Assembly (NCBI RefSeq): GCF_000335475.2
Contig: NZ_ANAH02000015.1
Location: 299,167 to 363,166 of the forward strand
Length of the DNA stretch: 64,000 bases
Direction of reading: 5' to 3'
From: Cystobacter fuscus DSM 2262
GTDB taxonomy: Bacteria > Myxococcota > Myxococcia > Myxococcales > Myxococcaceae
Position numbers and translations under genes: made by a program. The stretch's first letter is position 1; every line of letters starts with the position of its first letter. Positions 1-8,837 of this stretch are shown piece by piece. The notes under the pieces are model-generated. The model did no database searches, had not been told where the DNA came from, and was given only the letters and a program-made list of their open reading frames with translations.

Positions 1-10
1 GGCACTCCAT
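1..10 (-). CDS. Partial start of probable YgiT-type zinc-finger antitoxin (runs off window)
   Basis: Reading leftward, an ATG at position 10 begins Met-Glu-Cys before the window ends. A purine-rich AAAGGACGAAAGG stretch lies just upstream of it. It starts about 32 bases past the stop of the DUF4258 gene. YgiT/MqsA-type zinc-finger proteins usually begin Met-x-Cys-Pro and are commonly encoded directly downstream of DUF4258 genes, so the position and the first three residues fit. Only ten bases are visible, so the identity is inferred from context. Confidence 0.35.
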
Positions 11-42
11 TGCCTTTCGTCCTTTCCTATGGATGGGGGCAC

Positions 43-318
43 CTACCTCCGCCAAGCGGTCACGACCACCATGTTCAGCTCGGGTCGAAACGCCACCACC
101 ACGACGTATCGCGGAGTGGACACGCGATAGCGCCAACTACCTCGCTCCCACTCGGCCTCCGTCTCAATGCGACCGCCACGAAGAACGTTGATAGCGTCCT
201 GCGTGGTCATGTCGTCTGCGTCCAACTCCTCAAGGGCGTGGCGTGAGAAGGACACCTGTTCTTCCTTCAAGCAGCGCTGAACCAGCTTCATCGCCTCGTT
301 CCGGTTCAGCCGATTCAC
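43..318 (-). CDS. DUF4258 domain protein, putative toxin of a TA-like pair
   Basis: A 91-residue protein. I chose the GTG at 318 because AGGAGG lies six bases upstream. A longer open frame to 489 has no such site and would cover the palindrome at 345-361. The protein shows the DUF4258 layout: a Ser-Phe-Ser-Arg-His-Ala stretch near residues 23-28, a middle helix, an Arg-Tyr-Arg strand near 63-65 and a closing V-V-V-T-A-W strand. DUF4258 is a small fold related to RelE/BrnT-like toxins and is often followed by a YgiT-type zinc-finger protein, whose start seems to be at 10. The toxin role comes from the family and context; nothing in the sequence proves activity. Confidence 0.75.
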   Translation of the reverse strand: MNRLNRNEAMKLVQRCLKEEQVSFSRHALEELDADDMTTQDAINVLRGGRIETEAEWERGSWRYRVSTPRYVVVVAFRPELNMVVVTAWRR

Positions 319-844
319 CCCCGCCCTCCTGTCAGCACCTCGCACTTGATGTAACATCAAGGGTTGACGTACGCAAGGTGCGAAGCAGTTGCCTCCCCCA
401 CCCATGAGCACTGTAGGATACGGACATACAGTGCAGCACTGGAGCGGACCAAGTACTTGGCGCCTATTTGGTCGGGGCCGCTCCAGCATCTCGCCCGAAG
501 AGCGACCTGCCAGGTGTAGTGCCTACCGCAAACAGAGAAACATGCGGGCTGGGCTCCCGGTGGAGAGGCCGTGCAGCCGCTTGGAGCATACGCCTGCCCA
601 GGCGGCCCACCTTGGCGGCAGGCAACAGGGGCGTGGGCGTCTGGTGCAGCAACCCGGCCCCATCCCGTCGCGGCATCCGCTCCTGCTTCGGCTCCTTCCT
701 GGCCGCTGTCTCAGACGCCACTCCCTCCCCCTCCTCTCCTGATGGGGGGAGTTCGGGCGGCCCCCGTCAGCGGCCCTCCTCGGCCCCTCCGCTCCAGCCC
801 TCACTTTCAAATGGCCTCCCATCTTTTTTATGCTTCGAGGTGCC
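319..844. other. Intergenic stretch, no convincing gene; holds a strong hairpin at 439-486
   Basis: Several short frames are open here but none has a ribosome binding site or a recognisable protein. The stretch contains the palindrome at 345-361. It also has a long inverted repeat: CTGGAGCGG at 439-447 pairs with CCGCTCCAG at 478-486, and ACCAA at 448-452 pairs with TTGGT at 468-472, with a five-base bulge on one side. No T-run follows the hairpin. Confidence 0.5.
345..361. promoter_or_regulatory. Perfect 8+1+8 palindrome, likely operator of the DUF4258/YgiT locus
   Basis: The sequence CTTGATGTAACATCAAG is a perfect inverted repeat around one central base. It ends 27 bases upstream of the GTG at 318. 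Zinc-finger antitoxins of the YgiT/MqsA type usually repress their own operon by binding a palindrome in this position. Assigning it as the operator is inference. Confidence 0.55.
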
Positions 845-2483
845 ATGGCACCCTCAAATAACCCTACACGACTGAAGGCGAGGAAACTCGTGCCTTCCGA
901 GACTGGCGCAACACGAGCCTATGCCGGGTACGAGTATCAATTGCTCGTCAGCCTCTGGGTCGCGCTGGTGCTGCTCTTCGAGGAAGAGTGCGCGGAGCAG
1001 CTCGAACTCGAGCCGGCGTCCCAGGAGGACATCGAGGTGGACCTCGGCGTGCCTTCGGAGCGTGCGTCAGCCATGATCGAGGTCACTCAGAGGATGATTC
1101 TCCAGGTCAAGCTCCACTCTTCATCTCCCTGGTCGGTGTCTGACTGAACGAATCCGATGCCGATGTCTGGATGGATGCGAGCGCTGAAATCTACGTCATG
1201 AGCTATGCGCTCACCGCTGCGGTAATGGAGCGTAGGCATCAGCAGGGCTATCAGTGGTTGTTGGAGCATCCCCGGCGAAAGAATCTCCTGGGCTACTGGC
1301 AGAGCGCGCTCACCAAGCAGATTCCACCCATCATTGAATCGAAATTGGATGATGAGGAGAGAGCAGAAGAGCAAGAGCGGGTGGAGCGGGCGCGAGAACA
1401 GCCCGTGACGGTGGAAGAATTGCGTGCCTTCTACCATTGCTGCATGCCCGACAACGCCTGGGCTCTTTGGAACTTGGTCAAGCATTTCCAAGTATCCGAA
1501 CTCGTTCCGGAGTTGCTCGAAACGCTGGTGGTGGGCCCGCCAAGATACATGGGCAAGTGCCTGGAGGCGCTCTGTTCACAGGCGACGGAGAACGATTTTC
1601 GCGAGCAACTGGATGCCGCCTTGAAGCGGGCCTCTAGTACCCGCCGCGACGCCATCCTCTTCCTGAGCTACATGCACGACTGGGCCAGCGTGGCCCACTC
1701 CGAATCGGCATGGATCGTCAACCAAGCACTTGAGGAAGCGTTATCGTCTCCAGTGATGCCTGCGCTTCTCGCCTGCCGCCAGGAGGAAGAGAAAGGTGAG
1801 CCCCCACCCGAGATGCTTGCCAAGCTCGGCCCCGAGGATCGACGAGTTCTGAGGGGGTGGTCCCGCGAGACGGATTTTCGGCTCGGACGTGCCGCGCTCG
1901 TGGTACTCGCCGCGTTGGGGTGAACCCCAACGTGCTCGAACTCCGATCCCTGGCGATGAGGGGCCTCGTCGATCACCTCGCATACCAGCCTACGGCCGGG
2001 CAAACCGTGGACCTGGAGCCGCTTCTTTCCATGTCCAGCCATCCACGCGAGAGATTGGCCATCCCAGCGTGGTCGGGGTTGGCGCTCATCGGTGAGCGCG
2101 CCTGGAATGCCTGCTGTGAACTCCTGATAACCCGTGAGGAGCACACCGATGAGCAGGCAGCGCTGCTGGTGTTCATCTCGACGGGACTCGGATATCCGGT
2201 GCGACAGGGACCCATCGTTGGGCTGATTCCGGAAGACTCCCCTGTCTGGACGGTGGCAGAGTGGCTCACCCTTCAGGAGCCTACAGTAGAGGGTGCCTCC
2301 TCCATCAATCATGAACGGAATGACATGCGCGGAATCGTGGGGCGCATCTCCTCCCCCCTCACTACAGGTCATCGCGGTCAGGCTCAAGCTCCCTCAAGTG
2401 GGGCAGAGCCGAAGCCGGAAAAGGCAGGCGGGCCAGCAGAGACAGCAGTGAGGGTGGAGCCGACGAAGGAGCGTGCGCCGTGA
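845..2483 (+). pseudogene. Broken DUF4297-like (Cap4-type) nuclease gene
   Basis: The first open piece (845-1147, preceded by CGAGG) encodes a typical start of DUF4297-like dsDNA nucleases: a Tyr-Glu-Tyr-Gln-Leu-Leu segment, an Asp-Ile-Glu-Val-Asp strand and a Leu-Gln-Val-Lys strand. It stops abruptly at Trp-Ser-Val-Ser-Asp. The protein resumes in another frame around 1147-1171 with Asp-Ala-Asp-Val-Trp, so a segment seems to have been lost there. A helix-rich C-terminal region runs to 1923. There a GGGG run marks a one-base loss, after which the frame ending at 2483 continues directly (Gly-Val-Asn-Pro-Asn-Val-Leu). Two separate lesions make this a pseudogene, unless the second is a sequencing error. 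Intact relatives act in defence systems such as CBASS and Avs; no partner is visible here. Confidence 0.6.
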
Positions 2484-2492
2484 TTGGGTGAG

Positions 2493-3215
2493 CTACCTCA
2501 TCTGCGCCAGGATGCCCGCCAACTCCTGTTCATCCGGCAGATAGACGTTCCCGAAGTCCAACACCCTGGGGTTGCCATGCAACATGGGGTTGACCGTGGG
2601 TCTGCGCACGGAGCCGTGGTACTCCCGTGCACCGGACTCCTCCATCAGCTTTCCGAGGTTGGATGAGCGGATTCCCGCCCCCGGCATGACGATGATGCGC
2701 TCGCCCGCGGCCTTCACCAACTCCCCCAGCACTCGTCCCGCTTCTGGCGCGCCACTGGCCTGACCCGACGTGAGCACACGCTCGCAACCCGCTTCGATCA
2801 GATCCTCCAGGGCCTGGAACATGTCCGGCGTCGCATCGAAGGCACGGTTGCAGGTGACGCCCATCGGCCCCGCCAGTTCGACGAACCGCTTCATCAAGTC
2901 CTTGTCGATCCGTCCATCGAGCAACTGCGCGCCAATGGAGATGCCATCGCAACCGAGCTCACGGCAGACGCGGATGTCCTGCTCGATGATGGCGATCTCG
3001 TCCTCATCGTAATAGTAGTTGCCCGCCCGGGGTCTCACGAGGGGGTAGAGCTTGATGGAGATCTTCTCCCGGGTGCGCTTGATGGCACCGTGGCTCGGAG
3101 TGGTTCCCCCTTCCGTCGGATTGTCGCAAAGCTCGACGCGAGAGGCACCGGCCTTCTCCGCGATGAGGCACGACTGGATGTTGAACGAGCAGACTTCGAG
3201 GATGGCCTTGGGCAT
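2493..3215 (-). CDS. cutC: CutC family protein
   Basis: A 240-residue protein, the usual size for CutC, which folds as a TIM barrel. Family signatures are present: Glu-Val-Cys-Ser-Phe-Asn at 7-12, Arg-Val-Glu-Leu-Cys-Asp-Asn at 26-32, Arg-Pro-Arg-Ala-Gly at 61-65, Cys-Asn-Arg-Ala-Phe-Asp at 122-127 and Met-Pro-Gly-Ala-Gly-Ile at 177-182. CutC was named for copper homeostasis in E. coli, but its biochemical role is unsettled. The gene starts six bases after the stop of the GH92 mannosidase gene, so the two are almost certainly co-transcribed. That fits a carbohydrate-linked role at least as well as copper handling. Confidence 0.93.
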   Translation of the reverse strand: MPKAILEVCSFNIQSCLIAEKAGASRVELCDNPTEGGTTPSHGAIKRTREKISIKLYPLVRPRAGNYYYDEDEIAIIEQDIRVCRELGCDGISIGAQLLDGRIDKDLMKRFVELAGPMGVTCNRAFDATPDMFQALEDLIEAGCERVLTSGQASGAPEAGRVLGELVKAAGERIIVMPGAGIRSSNLGKLMEESGAREYHGSVRRPTVNPMLHGNPRVLDFGNVYLPDEQELAGILAQMR

Positions 3216-3221
3216 GGAGGG

Positions 3222-5630
3222 CTACCGGGTCGAGCGTGGGCCGAAGGACGGCGGAGCATCCGCGGGAGCGGCACCCCATCCGCGGTCGGGCGTTGGCGAG
3301 AGTTCGAACTCCAGGACGCCGTCGCGAGCGATGAAGTCCGCCGGCAGCCAGGCCCGCTGGGAGGGCTTTCCATTGACCTTGAGGCTCCGCACATAGGGCG
3401 CGTTGGGTGCGGCGCCGGTGCCCTTGATGGTGAGGGTCGCGCCCGGGCGGGAGATCCGCGCCGACGTGAACAGCGGACTGCCGACGACCAGCTCGGCGCG
3501 CCCCGGGTAGACCGGATACAGCCCCAGGGCCGACCAGACGTACCAGGACGACATCTGCCCCAGGTCGTCGTTTCCGGAGATGCCTTCGGGTGCGTGGGTC
3601 CAGATCTTCCGCATGGCGGCGCGCACGACAGCCTGTGTCTTCCAAGGCTCGCCGGCGAACAGATAGAGCCAGGGAGCCGCGATGGACGGCTCGTTGTCCA
3701 ATTCGGCGTGCAGCGGACCAGCCTTGGTGACCACCCACTCCCCCTTCTCGTCCTGGAAGAACCCGTCCAGCCGGGCCCGCGCCTTGTCACGTCCGCCCAT
3801 CAGCTCGAACAAGCCAGCGGGATCGAACGGAACCATCCACAAGTAGTGGGCCCCCGACCCCTCGACGAACTCATCATCGGAGGCCGGATCGAAGGCGGGC
3901 CAGCTCCCATCGGCGTTGCGCGGCTGGATATAGCCGCCCGCGCTCGTGGCGGCGGGGTTGTACAGGTTGCGCCACCAGCCCGACCGTTCGGTGAAGCGCC
4001 GGACGTTCGTCTTGTCGCCGGCCAGGCGCGCCAGCTGCGCCATGGCGAAATCCGCCGCCGCCAGTTCCAGCGTGTCGGACGCGCTGCCCCAGCCGGGCGA
4101 GCCGACGGGCATGTAGTGGTGCGACAACCATTGATCGAGCCCCGGCCGCTGGCCCTGACAGAGGACCGGACAGCCGACGCGGCCGAGGTCCTTGGGCGTC
4201 GGAACCGTCGCGGCCTTGAGGAGCGAGGCATAGGCGCCCTTCAGGTCGAAGTCGCGTCCACCGAAGGCATGGATGGCGGCCACGGTGGGCGGCGAGGGAT
4301 CGCCGTTCATCACCCCCGTCGCCCCCGTGACGTGCGTCCAGCGATCCCAGACACCGCCGTTCTGGCGGGCCTGGTTGAGCAGGGACTGCGCGAGGTCGGA
4401 GCCGACCTTGGGCTCCAACAGTGTGACGAGCTGCACCTGCGAGCGATAGACGTCCCAGCCGGAGAAGTTGGCGTATTGCGCCTTCTGGGCGCCCGAGACC
4501 TCGTGGATCCTGCCGTCCATGCCGAGGTAGCGGCCATCCACGTCGCTGTGCAGGCTGGGATGAATCAGGGAATGGTAGAGCGCCGTGTAGAACACCGTGC
4601 GGTCATCGCGGCTTCCGCCCTCGATGCGGACCTTCCCCAGCAGCTGGTTCCAGGCGTCACGCGTGGCGCCTTGCGTCCCCTCCAGCGTCGCCGAGACCGG
4701 GCTCTCGGCCTCCAGATTGGCCAGGGCGCCCGCCTCGTCGACATAGGACACGCCTATGCGCACGTTGACGACGGGAGCGGTCTTCGGCTCGAAGGAGATC
4801 CATCCGCCGGAGCCCTTGCCCGCCGGTGGGAAGCCCTGCTCGCCATAGGTGGTTCCTCCCTCCGTCGAGGTCGAGCCGGGCGTCACCACGCCATCGCGCC
4901 ACGTGCCGCCCGTCGTGAAGGGCTGGTCGAACACCGCCACGAAATGAAGCGTGTAGTAGCTCTCGCGCCGGTCGGTGGCGAGGTAGCCGCAGAAGTTGCC
5001 GCTGGTCACCGAGCCCGAGACCGTTCGTTTGTCCGGCGAGATGCGGGTGACGGCGGCGGTGCTGCCGGTCTGCGAGTCGGAGGTGCGGAACAGGACGTTC
5101 GCGGGCTTGTCGGCCGGGAAGGAGAACCGGCCCACCGCCGTCCTCGGCGTCGCCGCCAGCTCGACGGTCACACCGTTCTCCATCGCCACGCGATAGGCAC
5201 CGGGCGAGGCGCTCTCCTTCGCATGGCTCATCAGGCTGGAATAGGCGGTGTAGGCGTCTGGCGAGGACGGAGAGATGCGCACCGGGGTGGTGATGGGCAT
5301 GAGGGGGATGTCGCCCCCTGCTCCGGCGCAACCGCTGCCCGACAGGTGGGTGAGGCTGAAGCCCCGGATTCCATTGGAGCGCCACTCGTACCCGCCGGGC
5401 GCGGCGATGGGCGCGCGCCGGCCGGGCAGGGGGCTCTGGTCGGGACTGAAAGACACCATGCCGAACGGAGCGACGGGTCCCGGAAAGACGTTGCCTCCGT
5501 TCGTCGTGCCGATGAAGGGATTCACCTCCTGGACTGGCGTCGGAGCCTGGGCCTGGGCGTCGAGGGCCAGGAGAAGGGCACCCAGCACCAGGCCGGCGCC
5601 ACGGAGGGGCATGAAGAGATGGGACGACAA
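3222..5630 (-). CDS. GH92 family alpha-mannosidase, secreted
   Basis: An 802-residue glycoside hydrolase family 92 protein. Members are calcium-dependent exo-alpha-mannosidases that trim mannose from glycoproteins or yeast mannan. A signal peptide ends near residue 28 (Ala-Gln-Ala-Gln-Ala). The mature start has the family motif Val-Asn-Pro-Phe-Ile-Gly-Thr, followed by Asn-Val-Phe-Pro-Gly. A Glu-Gly-Ser-Gly-Ala-His-Tyr motif near 588 corresponds to the catalytic-acid region. A Gly-Asn-Asp-Asp-x-Gly-Gln-Met-Ser-Ser-Trp motif near 688 corresponds to the base region. Length and order match the family. It heads a two-gene operon with cutC. Which mannose linkage it cuts cannot be read from the sequence. 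Confidence 0.93.
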   Translation of the reverse strand: MSSHLFMPLRGAGLVLGALLLALDAQAQAPTPVQEVNPFIGTTNGGNVFPGPVAPFGMVSFSPDQSPLPGRRAPIAAPGGYEWRSNGIRGFSLTHLSGSGCAGAGGDIPLMPITTPVRISPSSPDAYTAYSSLMSHAKESASPGAYRVAMENGVTVELAATPRTAVGRFSFPADKPANVLFRTSDSQTGSTAAVTRISPDKRTVSGSVTSGNFCGYLATDRRESYYTLHFVAVFDQPFTTGGTWRDGVVTPGSTSTEGGTTYGEQGFPPAGKGSGGWISFEPKTAPVVNVRIGVSYVDEAGALANLEAESPVSATLEGTQGATRDAWNQLLGKVRIEGGSRDDRTVFYTALYHSLIHPSLHSDVDGRYLGMDGRIHEVSGAQKAQYANFSGWDVYRSQVQLVTLLEPKVGSDLAQSLLNQARQNGGVWDRWTHVTGATGVMNGDPSPPTVAAIHAFGGRDFDLKGAYASLLKAATVPTPKDLGRVGCPVLCQGQRPGLDQWLSHHYMPVGSPGWGSASDTLELAAADFAMAQLARLAGDKTNVRRFTERSGWWRNLYNPAATSAGGYIQPRNADGSWPAFDPASDDEFVEGSGAHYLWMVPFDPAGLFELMGGRDKARARLDGFFQDEKGEWVVTKAGPLHAELDNEPSIAAPWLYLFAGEPWKTQAVVRAAMRKIWTHAPEGISGNDDLGQMSSWYVWSALGLYPVYPGRAELVVGSPLFTSARISRPGATLTIKGTGAAPNAPYVRSLKVNGKPSQRAWLPADFIARDGVLEFELSPTPDRGWGAAPADAPPSFGPRSTR

Positions 5631-5911
5631 GGAGGCCTCCCTCTGGATGGGGCGTGACGGCTCCCCGTCCGAGGCCTCTTATCGCCCTCTTCCGGGTCTG
5701 ACCACCGGGTTCGCCTCGGCTTCACCCGGCTCCCCCTCACGCGCGGCCTGTCCTCGTCCCCCTGTTCCATCCAAGCAAGGCAGGTGTCCCCACAAGGCAG
5801 GTGTCAAAGGATTTGCTCCGACACCTCACCCCGACCAGTTGTCTGGATCTCTGCTCAGACACTCTTCTGATACGTCGCGGTCCACGGCGCGGCGGCCGAA
5901 GCACAGCGCAT
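5631..5911. other. Intergenic region with a dispersed repeat and short direct repeats
   Basis: This carries the first copy of the 65-bp dispersed repeat (5704-5768). Next comes CAAGGCAGGTGTC twice, at 5776-5788 and 5793-5805. TGTCTG and CAGACA form an inverted pair near 5838-5860. It lies upstream of the GH92 start and downstream of the zinc-cluster gene, so it may hold the GH92 promoter. No clear -35/-10 pair was found. Confidence 0.4.
5704..5768. repeat. 65-bp dispersed repeat, copy 1
   Basis: This segment starts ACCGGGTTCGCCTCGGCT and ends CCTCGTCCCCCTGTTCC. It matches 10945-11009 at 58 of 65 positions with no gaps. Both copies are intergenic and in the same orientation. I do not recognise the family. 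Confidence 0.7.
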
Positions 5912-6979
5912 TCACGTGCCGCAGGCGGGACAGTGGGGGCGGCCGGAGGCCAGGGGAACGCACGTCTCGCACAGCACGTGGAGCCGCTCGTCACAAAGGG
6001 CGGGCCGCTCGGTGGTACCCAGACAGCCCTCGCAGGGCAGCCGGTCGAAGACCTGGGCTCCAGCGGGCAGCCGCAGTTCCAGCTCGCGCGAGCCCTTACG
6101 CCGCCGCACGCGCATCCTCACGCGGGCCACCGGCGCGGCCACCCACAGCGCCGCCGCCAGCCGGGTGTGCACGCGCAAGGTGAAGCGGTCCGCCAGATCC
6201 CTCAGCTTGCTGTCCCGCTCCGCCACCAGGTGTCGAACCTTGGCCTCCATCGCGGCGGCGTCCACCCTCCGCCGGGGCGCCCGCGCCTCCGCCACCATCG
6301 CCGCGTAATACGCGGCCATGCGCTCGTAATCCCTCGCGTGCCTCCGGGCCGTCGCCTCCCTCACTCCTCGCAGCACCCGCTCCTCGACCTCTGGCGCGTA
6401 GCGCGCCAGCCACCGCTCCGCGCCGGGTACCACCGCCGACTCCGGCCACGGCGCCAGCGCTCCTTCCGCGCCCACGTCACACGCGGCGATGAATCCCTCG
6501 TCTGGCACCGCCCCCTCCTGGGCGTGCACCCCCAACGCCACCACCCCCTCGTGCCGCTCGTCCGCCTCGGCCACGTACGCCAGCCACGCCACCAGATACG
6601 TCGCCTCCCCCCCCGCCACCTCGAGCACCTCGGCCACGCCGTTGCGGATGACGTAACGCTCGGCCAGGCTGCGCGCGTACCCCGCCTTGGGCGACGGCTC
6701 CCGCTTCATCCGCGCCGCCGTGACCGGCACCTCTCGCCGCGCCGCCCCCACCACCGCCTCCAGCAGGGGCGTCCCCAGACCGCACGCCACCACGTCCCCG
6801 CCTCCCACCGCCGACAGCCGCACCTCCTCGGCCAGACCCATCTCCCGGGAGAGTTCCGGCGGCAGCAGCGCCAGCACCTCCCCCCCATCCTCCGCCTCCA
6901 GCAGCGCCCCTCGTCGCGCGAGCGACTGTGCCGTGAATGCGAGGGGATCCGGCACCCCCCGTGCCGCCTCCGCCCTCAT
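5912..6979 (-). CDS. Helicase-partner protein with C-terminal cysteine (zinc) cluster
   Basis: A 355-residue protein of no family I recognise. The last 40 residues hold Cys316, Cys319, Cys329, Cys337, Cys340, Cys350 and Cys353 in CxxC pairs, an arrangement that could bind two zinc ions in a RING- or B-box-like way. Residues about 220-290 are rich in charged helix and may form a coiled coil. Its ATG overlaps the stop of the SNF2-type helicase gene by four bases (ATGA), so translation is coupled and the proteins probably work together. It could be a nucleic-acid-binding or targeting subunit for the helicase; that is inference from coupling. Confidence 0.8.
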   Translation of the reverse strand: MRAEAARGVPDPLAFTAQSLARRGALLEAEDGGEVLALLPPELSREMGLAEEVRLSAVGGGDVVACGLGTPLLEAVVGAARREVPVTAARMKREPSPKAGYARSLAERYVIRNGVAEVLEVAGGEATYLVAWLAYVAEADERHEGVVALGVHAQEGAVPDEGFIAACDVGAEGALAPWPESAVVPGAERWLARYAPEVEERVLRGVREATARRHARDYERMAAYYAAMVAEARAPRRRVDAAAMEAKVRHLVAERDSKLRDLADRFTLRVHTRLAAALWVAAPVARVRMRVRRRKGSRELELRLPAGAQVFDRLPCEGCLGTTERPALCDERLHVLCETCVPLASGRPHCPACGT

Positions 6980-8739
6980 GCCTCGAAGTCCTTTCCGAAG
7001 AGCGCCGCGTCGAGCGCCCGCGTCCGCTCGTACTGCCCGCGCGCCCGCGCCAGTTCCTCCGCGATGTCATCGAAGGCCCGTATCACCTCCTCCTCCCCAC
7101 GGGACTCGGCATAGATGGAGAGGATGCGCTCCTCCAGGTCGCGCTCGTCGGCGAGGTTGCCCAGCACCATGTCCATCTCCCCCACCACCAGCTCGAAGAG
7201 GTGGATGCGCCGGTCCAGCACGTCCAGCACCCGGTCCTCCGCCGTCCCCTTCGCGCAGAGGTTGTAGACGCGCACCTCTTCCGTCTGTCCGAAGCGGTGC
7301 AGCCGGCCGATGCGCTGTTCAATCACCATGGGGTTCCATGGCAGATCGAAGTTCACCAGCACGTGACAGGACTGGAGGTTGTGCCCCTCGCTGCCCACGT
7401 CAGTGGCCAGCAGCACGGGCGCACCGGCGCGGAAGCGCGTGAGGGCCTCGTGTTTCTGCGTCTGGCTCATCCCCCCATGCACCACCTCGCGGGGCACTCC
7501 CGCCTCCTCCAGCACCTGCTCCACATAGCCGAGTGTCTCGCGGTAGCGGCTGAAGACAAGCACCTGCTCGCGGTGGGCGCGGAGGATGTCCACCAGGGCC
7601 CGGGCCTTGGCCGACTCGCGCACCGCCTCGGCCTGGCGCCCCAGCCGCTCGAGCTCGCGGGCGACAGTGGGCGAGCGCCCGTCCTGTCCGGTGAGGTGGC
7701 GCTCGCTCTGGCGGCGCAGGGTGCCGCGGACCGCGGCGGGGCTGGAACCCGCCTCCAGCAGCAACGTCGAGGCGGAGAGACGGGCCCGAGCCTCGCCCGC
7801 GTGGCGCTGGAGGAAGCCCCGCACCTCGGTGTAGAGGGCGCGCTCGCCCTCCAGCGGCTCCACCGCCACCGTCGTCACGTAGCGCGGCGGCAGTTTCAGC
7901 CCGCAGCGGGCCCGGGTGTTGCGGATGAGCACCTCGGACAGCAGGCGCCGCAGCTTCTCCCGGTTGCGTGGAGAGGTGGGGTCCTTCGTGTCCACGTACT
8001 GGCGCCGGAAGTCGGCGGGCGTGGCGAGCTGCCCGGGCCGCAGCAGGGTGACGAGGTTGTAGACCTCCTCCAGGTCGTTCTCCACCGGAGTCGCCGTGAG
8101 CAACAGGAGGAAGCGGCTCTTGAGCCCGTCCACCAGCTTCCAGGCCAGCGTGCGCCGGTTCTTCACGTGGTGGGCCTCGTCGACGATGACCAGGTCCCAG
8201 GGCTGTGCCTGGACGAGCGGCGCGTGCCGGGCGCTCCGGGCCAGGGCCAGCGAGGCGATGAGCACCCCCTCGCTCCGCCAGAAGGACTCGGGCGGCGTAC
8301 CGGGGGAGAGGTCCGAGGTGGCCTGTGCCTCGAGACCGGCCTTGGCGACCAGCTCGCCCTTCCATTGGAGGACGAGCGTGGGCGGCACCAGCACCAGCAC
8401 CCGGCGCACCATGCCGCGCAACTGGTACTCGCGCAGCACCATGAGTGCCTCCACCGTCTTGCCCAGGCCCACCTCGTCGGCGAGCAGGGCCCGGCCCCGG
8501 TGCTGGCGCAGCACTCGCCGGACCGTCTCGAGTTGGTAGACATGGGGCTCCACTCCGTGGAGGGAGGAGAAGGCGAGCAGCTCCTCGAACTGCTCGGCGG
8601 ACGCGAGCGCATGGGCCCGCAGGGTGTGGGCCACGGCGGCCACTGAGTCCCTCGGCCGGGTGAGGAGCGGAGTCAATGCTTGCGGCTCGAGCGGCGCGAA
8701 CTCGGCGCGCTCAAGGCCTGTCTCCCGCGAGCTGTGCAT
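6976..8739 (-). CDS. SNF2/RapA-type DEAD/H ATPase helicase
   Basis: A 587-residue superfamily 2 ATPase. Motifs in order: Walker A Asp-Glu-Val-Gly-Leu-Gly-Lys-Thr at 88-95, Walker B Asp-Glu-Ala-His at 187-190, Leu-Thr-Ala-Thr-Pro at 214-218, and in the C-terminal lobe Gln-Arg-Ile-Gly-Arg-Leu-His-Arg-Phe-Gly-Gln, the typical SNF2 motif VI. Proteins of this kind move along double-stranded DNA or remodel protein-DNA complexes; RapA recycles RNA polymerase. This one is much shorter than RapA and lacks its N-terminal Tudor-like domains. It is translationally coupled to the downstream zinc-cluster gene. Substrate unknown. Confidence 0.9.
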   Translation of the reverse strand: MHSSRETGLERAEFAPLEPQALTPLLTRPRDSVAAVAHTLRAHALASAEQFEELLAFSSLHGVEPHVYQLETVRRVLRQHRGRALLADEVGLGKTVEALMVLREYQLRGMVRRVLVLVPPTLVLQWKGELVAKAGLEAQATSDLSPGTPPESFWRSEGVLIASLALARSARHAPLVQAQPWDLVIVDEAHHVKNRRTLAWKLVDGLKSRFLLLLTATPVENDLEEVYNLVTLLRPGQLATPADFRRQYVDTKDPTSPRNREKLRRLLSEVLIRNTRARCGLKLPPRYVTTVAVEPLEGERALYTEVRGFLQRHAGEARARLSASTLLLEAGSSPAAVRGTLRRQSERHLTGQDGRSPTVARELERLGRQAEAVRESAKARALVDILRAHREQVLVFSRYRETLGYVEQVLEEAGVPREVVHGGMSQTQKHEALTRFRAGAPVLLATDVGSEGHNLQSCHVLVNFDLPWNPMVIEQRIGRLHRFGQTEEVRVYNLCAKGTAEDRVLDVLDRRIHLFELVVGEMDMVLGNLADERDLEERILSIYAESRGEEEVIRAFDDIAEELARARGQYERTRALDAALFGKDFEA

Positions 8740-8837
8740 GACGTCTCCATTGAATTGGGACGGATGCCCTCCAGGACCGATGAGGAGTCCGTGATGGGCC
8801 CCGTCCGTGTCGGGGCTGCCCAGTACAGGATAATGCC

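Noticed and set aside
389..875. Several overlapping frames in the first intergenic region
   Set aside because: No ribosome site, no known protein pattern, and all overlap each other.
3090..5657. An 855-codon open frame on the plus strand opposite the GH92 gene
   Set aside because: It mirrors a complete, recognisable gene on the other strand and reads as Arg/Gly/Ala-rich sequence with no domain. High GC in third positions keeps antisense frames open.
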